Shown in pieces: positions 5,520-5,869 of a DNA stretch of 5,869 bases. Origin of the DNA: CAZNHL01 sp964572965 (GTDB taxonomy: Bacteria > Bacteroidota > Bacteroidia > Cytophagales > UBA9547); assembly GCA_964572965.1 (NCBI GenBank), contig CAZNHL010000130.1, positions 1-5,869 of the forward strand. Reading direction: 5' to 3'. Under the pieces are notes generated by a model. That model did no database searches and was not told where the DNA came from. It saw nothing but the letters and a program-made list of their open reading frames with translations. How positions within the stretch are numbered: position 1 is the first letter of the stretch; every line of letters starts with the position of its first letter. The translations under genes were made by a program, and so were the position numbers.

Positions 5520-5629
5520 TCAAAAAGTGATTTTTGATAAGTTGTTGTTAATGTGATATTTGTGGTCTATTGTTATTTGTTAAGTGCAGGATGTAGCATT
5601 TTTAGCTAAAATCTTGCATCACTTTTTGA
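5520..5629. repeat. 12-bp inverted repeat with a competing local hairpin
   Basis: TCAAAAAGTGAT (5520-5531) is the exact reverse complement of ATCACTTTTTGA (5618-5629), separated by 86 nt. The left arm can instead fold locally: TCAAAAA (5520-5526) with TTTTTGA (5531-5537) around GTGA, a GNRA tetraloop. The two pairings are mutually exclusive, so an RNA from here could switch between them. The sequence is AT-rich and no transcript is demonstrated, so a role is speculative. Confidence 0.45.
5600..5611. repeat. Perfect 12-bp palindrome TTTTAGCTAAAA
   Basis: The sequence equals its own reverse complement. It lies just inside the right arm of the 12-bp inverted repeat. It could be a dimeric repressor site for a gene to the right, or chance in AT-rich DNA. 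Confidence 0.3.
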
Positions 5630-5746
5630 TTGGTTTTTACTCTCTGTTTTTGTTAAAGAAACTTTCTGTGCAATTTCCATTTAATCTGTCTGTGTCAGGT
5701 ACTTATAGCCTTTGTTTATAGAATAGATTCATGGGATGCCGAAAAC

Positions 5747-5869
5747 ATGAAAAAGAGTAGGCGAGCAAACAAAAATGTATTTTTTATGGCTAAGAGAATT
5801 TTAACAATCAACCGTCTGCTAAATGGTTGGGGAATTGTTGAGGGTAAATTCGTTTATGTTCCTCTTTGG
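5747..5869 (+). CDS. Possible 5' end of an unidentified gene, cut by the window edge
   Basis: A frame opens at ATG 5747 and stays open for 41 codons to the last base, reading MKKSRRANKNVFFMAKRI and onward to a GIVEGKFVYVPLW end. A second in-frame ATG at 5786 would give MAKRILTINRLLNGWG as the start. The first residues are strongly basic. I do not recognise the family, and no signal peptide or domain is evident in this fragment. No good promoter or Shine-Dalgarno precedes it, and the minus strand also has short open stretches entering from the right edge, so the coding strand is uncertain. Sequence to the right would settle it. Confidence 0.25.
   Translation, partial: MKKSRRANKNVFFMAKRILTINRLLNGWGIVEGKFVYVPLW

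Larger units (their letters stand above)
5391..5746. other. AT-rich non-coding spacer after the lipoprotein gene
   Basis: No frame on either strand looks coding here, and no tRNA or repeat array is seen. The only structures I can support are the inverted repeat at 5520-5629 and the palindrome at 5600-5611, listed separately. No perfect TAnnTTTG box occurs; the closest are TATAGCCTTTG near 5706, which has one extra base between TA and TTTG, and GATATTTG near 5557, with one mismatch. Confidence 0.6.

Noticed and set aside
1..5869. tRNA, rRNA, CRISPR array, transposase gene or defence system
   Set aside because: No cloverleaf or TTCGA arm, no regularly spaced repeats and no corresponding protein motifs were found on either strand.

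Overview
The window looks like chromosomal DNA from a Bacteroidota bacterium, most likely a Cytophagales or Sphingobacteriales relative. Four things point there: AT-rich spacers, start codons without Shine-Dalgarno sequences, one perfect TAnnTTTG promoter element (the Bacteroidota -7 box) in front of valS, and a lipoprotein whose acylated cysteine is followed by KKDD. I cannot name the species from sequence alone.

Three complete genes lie on the plus strand, separated by long spacers, so they are probably three independent transcription units and not an operon. Positions 134-1075 encode a zinc-free NAD(P)H-dependent quinone oxidoreductase-like enzyme. Positions 1511-4141 encode valyl-tRNA synthetase (valS), with its catalytic, editing, anticodon-binding and coiled-coil regions intact. 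Positions 4499-5335 encode a small, probably surface-exposed lipoprotein built from two beta-sandwich modules joined by a Gly/Asn-rich linker. It ends in a very strong intrinsic terminator. A possible fourth gene starts near 5747 and runs off the right edge; support for it is weak.

The spacers hold most of the unexplained structure. The 435-bp oxidoreductase-valS spacer contains a heptamer tandem repeat, a 146-bp fold-back element with imperfect terminal inverted repeats (MITE-like or a structured RNA), a second heptamer repeat, a triple octamer repeat, the valS promoter, and a perfect 12-bp palindrome that includes the valS start codon. The 357-bp valS-lipoprotein spacer holds a 17-bp stem hairpin, a 12-bp direct repeat, a PhoB-box-like pair of 7-bp direct repeats and a probable promoter. 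The AT-rich region after the lipoprotein has a 12-bp inverted repeat that competes with a local hairpin, and a 12-bp palindrome. Positions 1-133 hold only a short hairpin and no recognisable gene end.

The genes do not form an evident pathway. I see no defence system, CRISPR array, tRNA, rRNA or transposase gene, and no clear novel multi-gene system. The points most worth following up are the fold-back element, the palindrome at the valS start and the direct repeats upstream of the lipoprotein gene.
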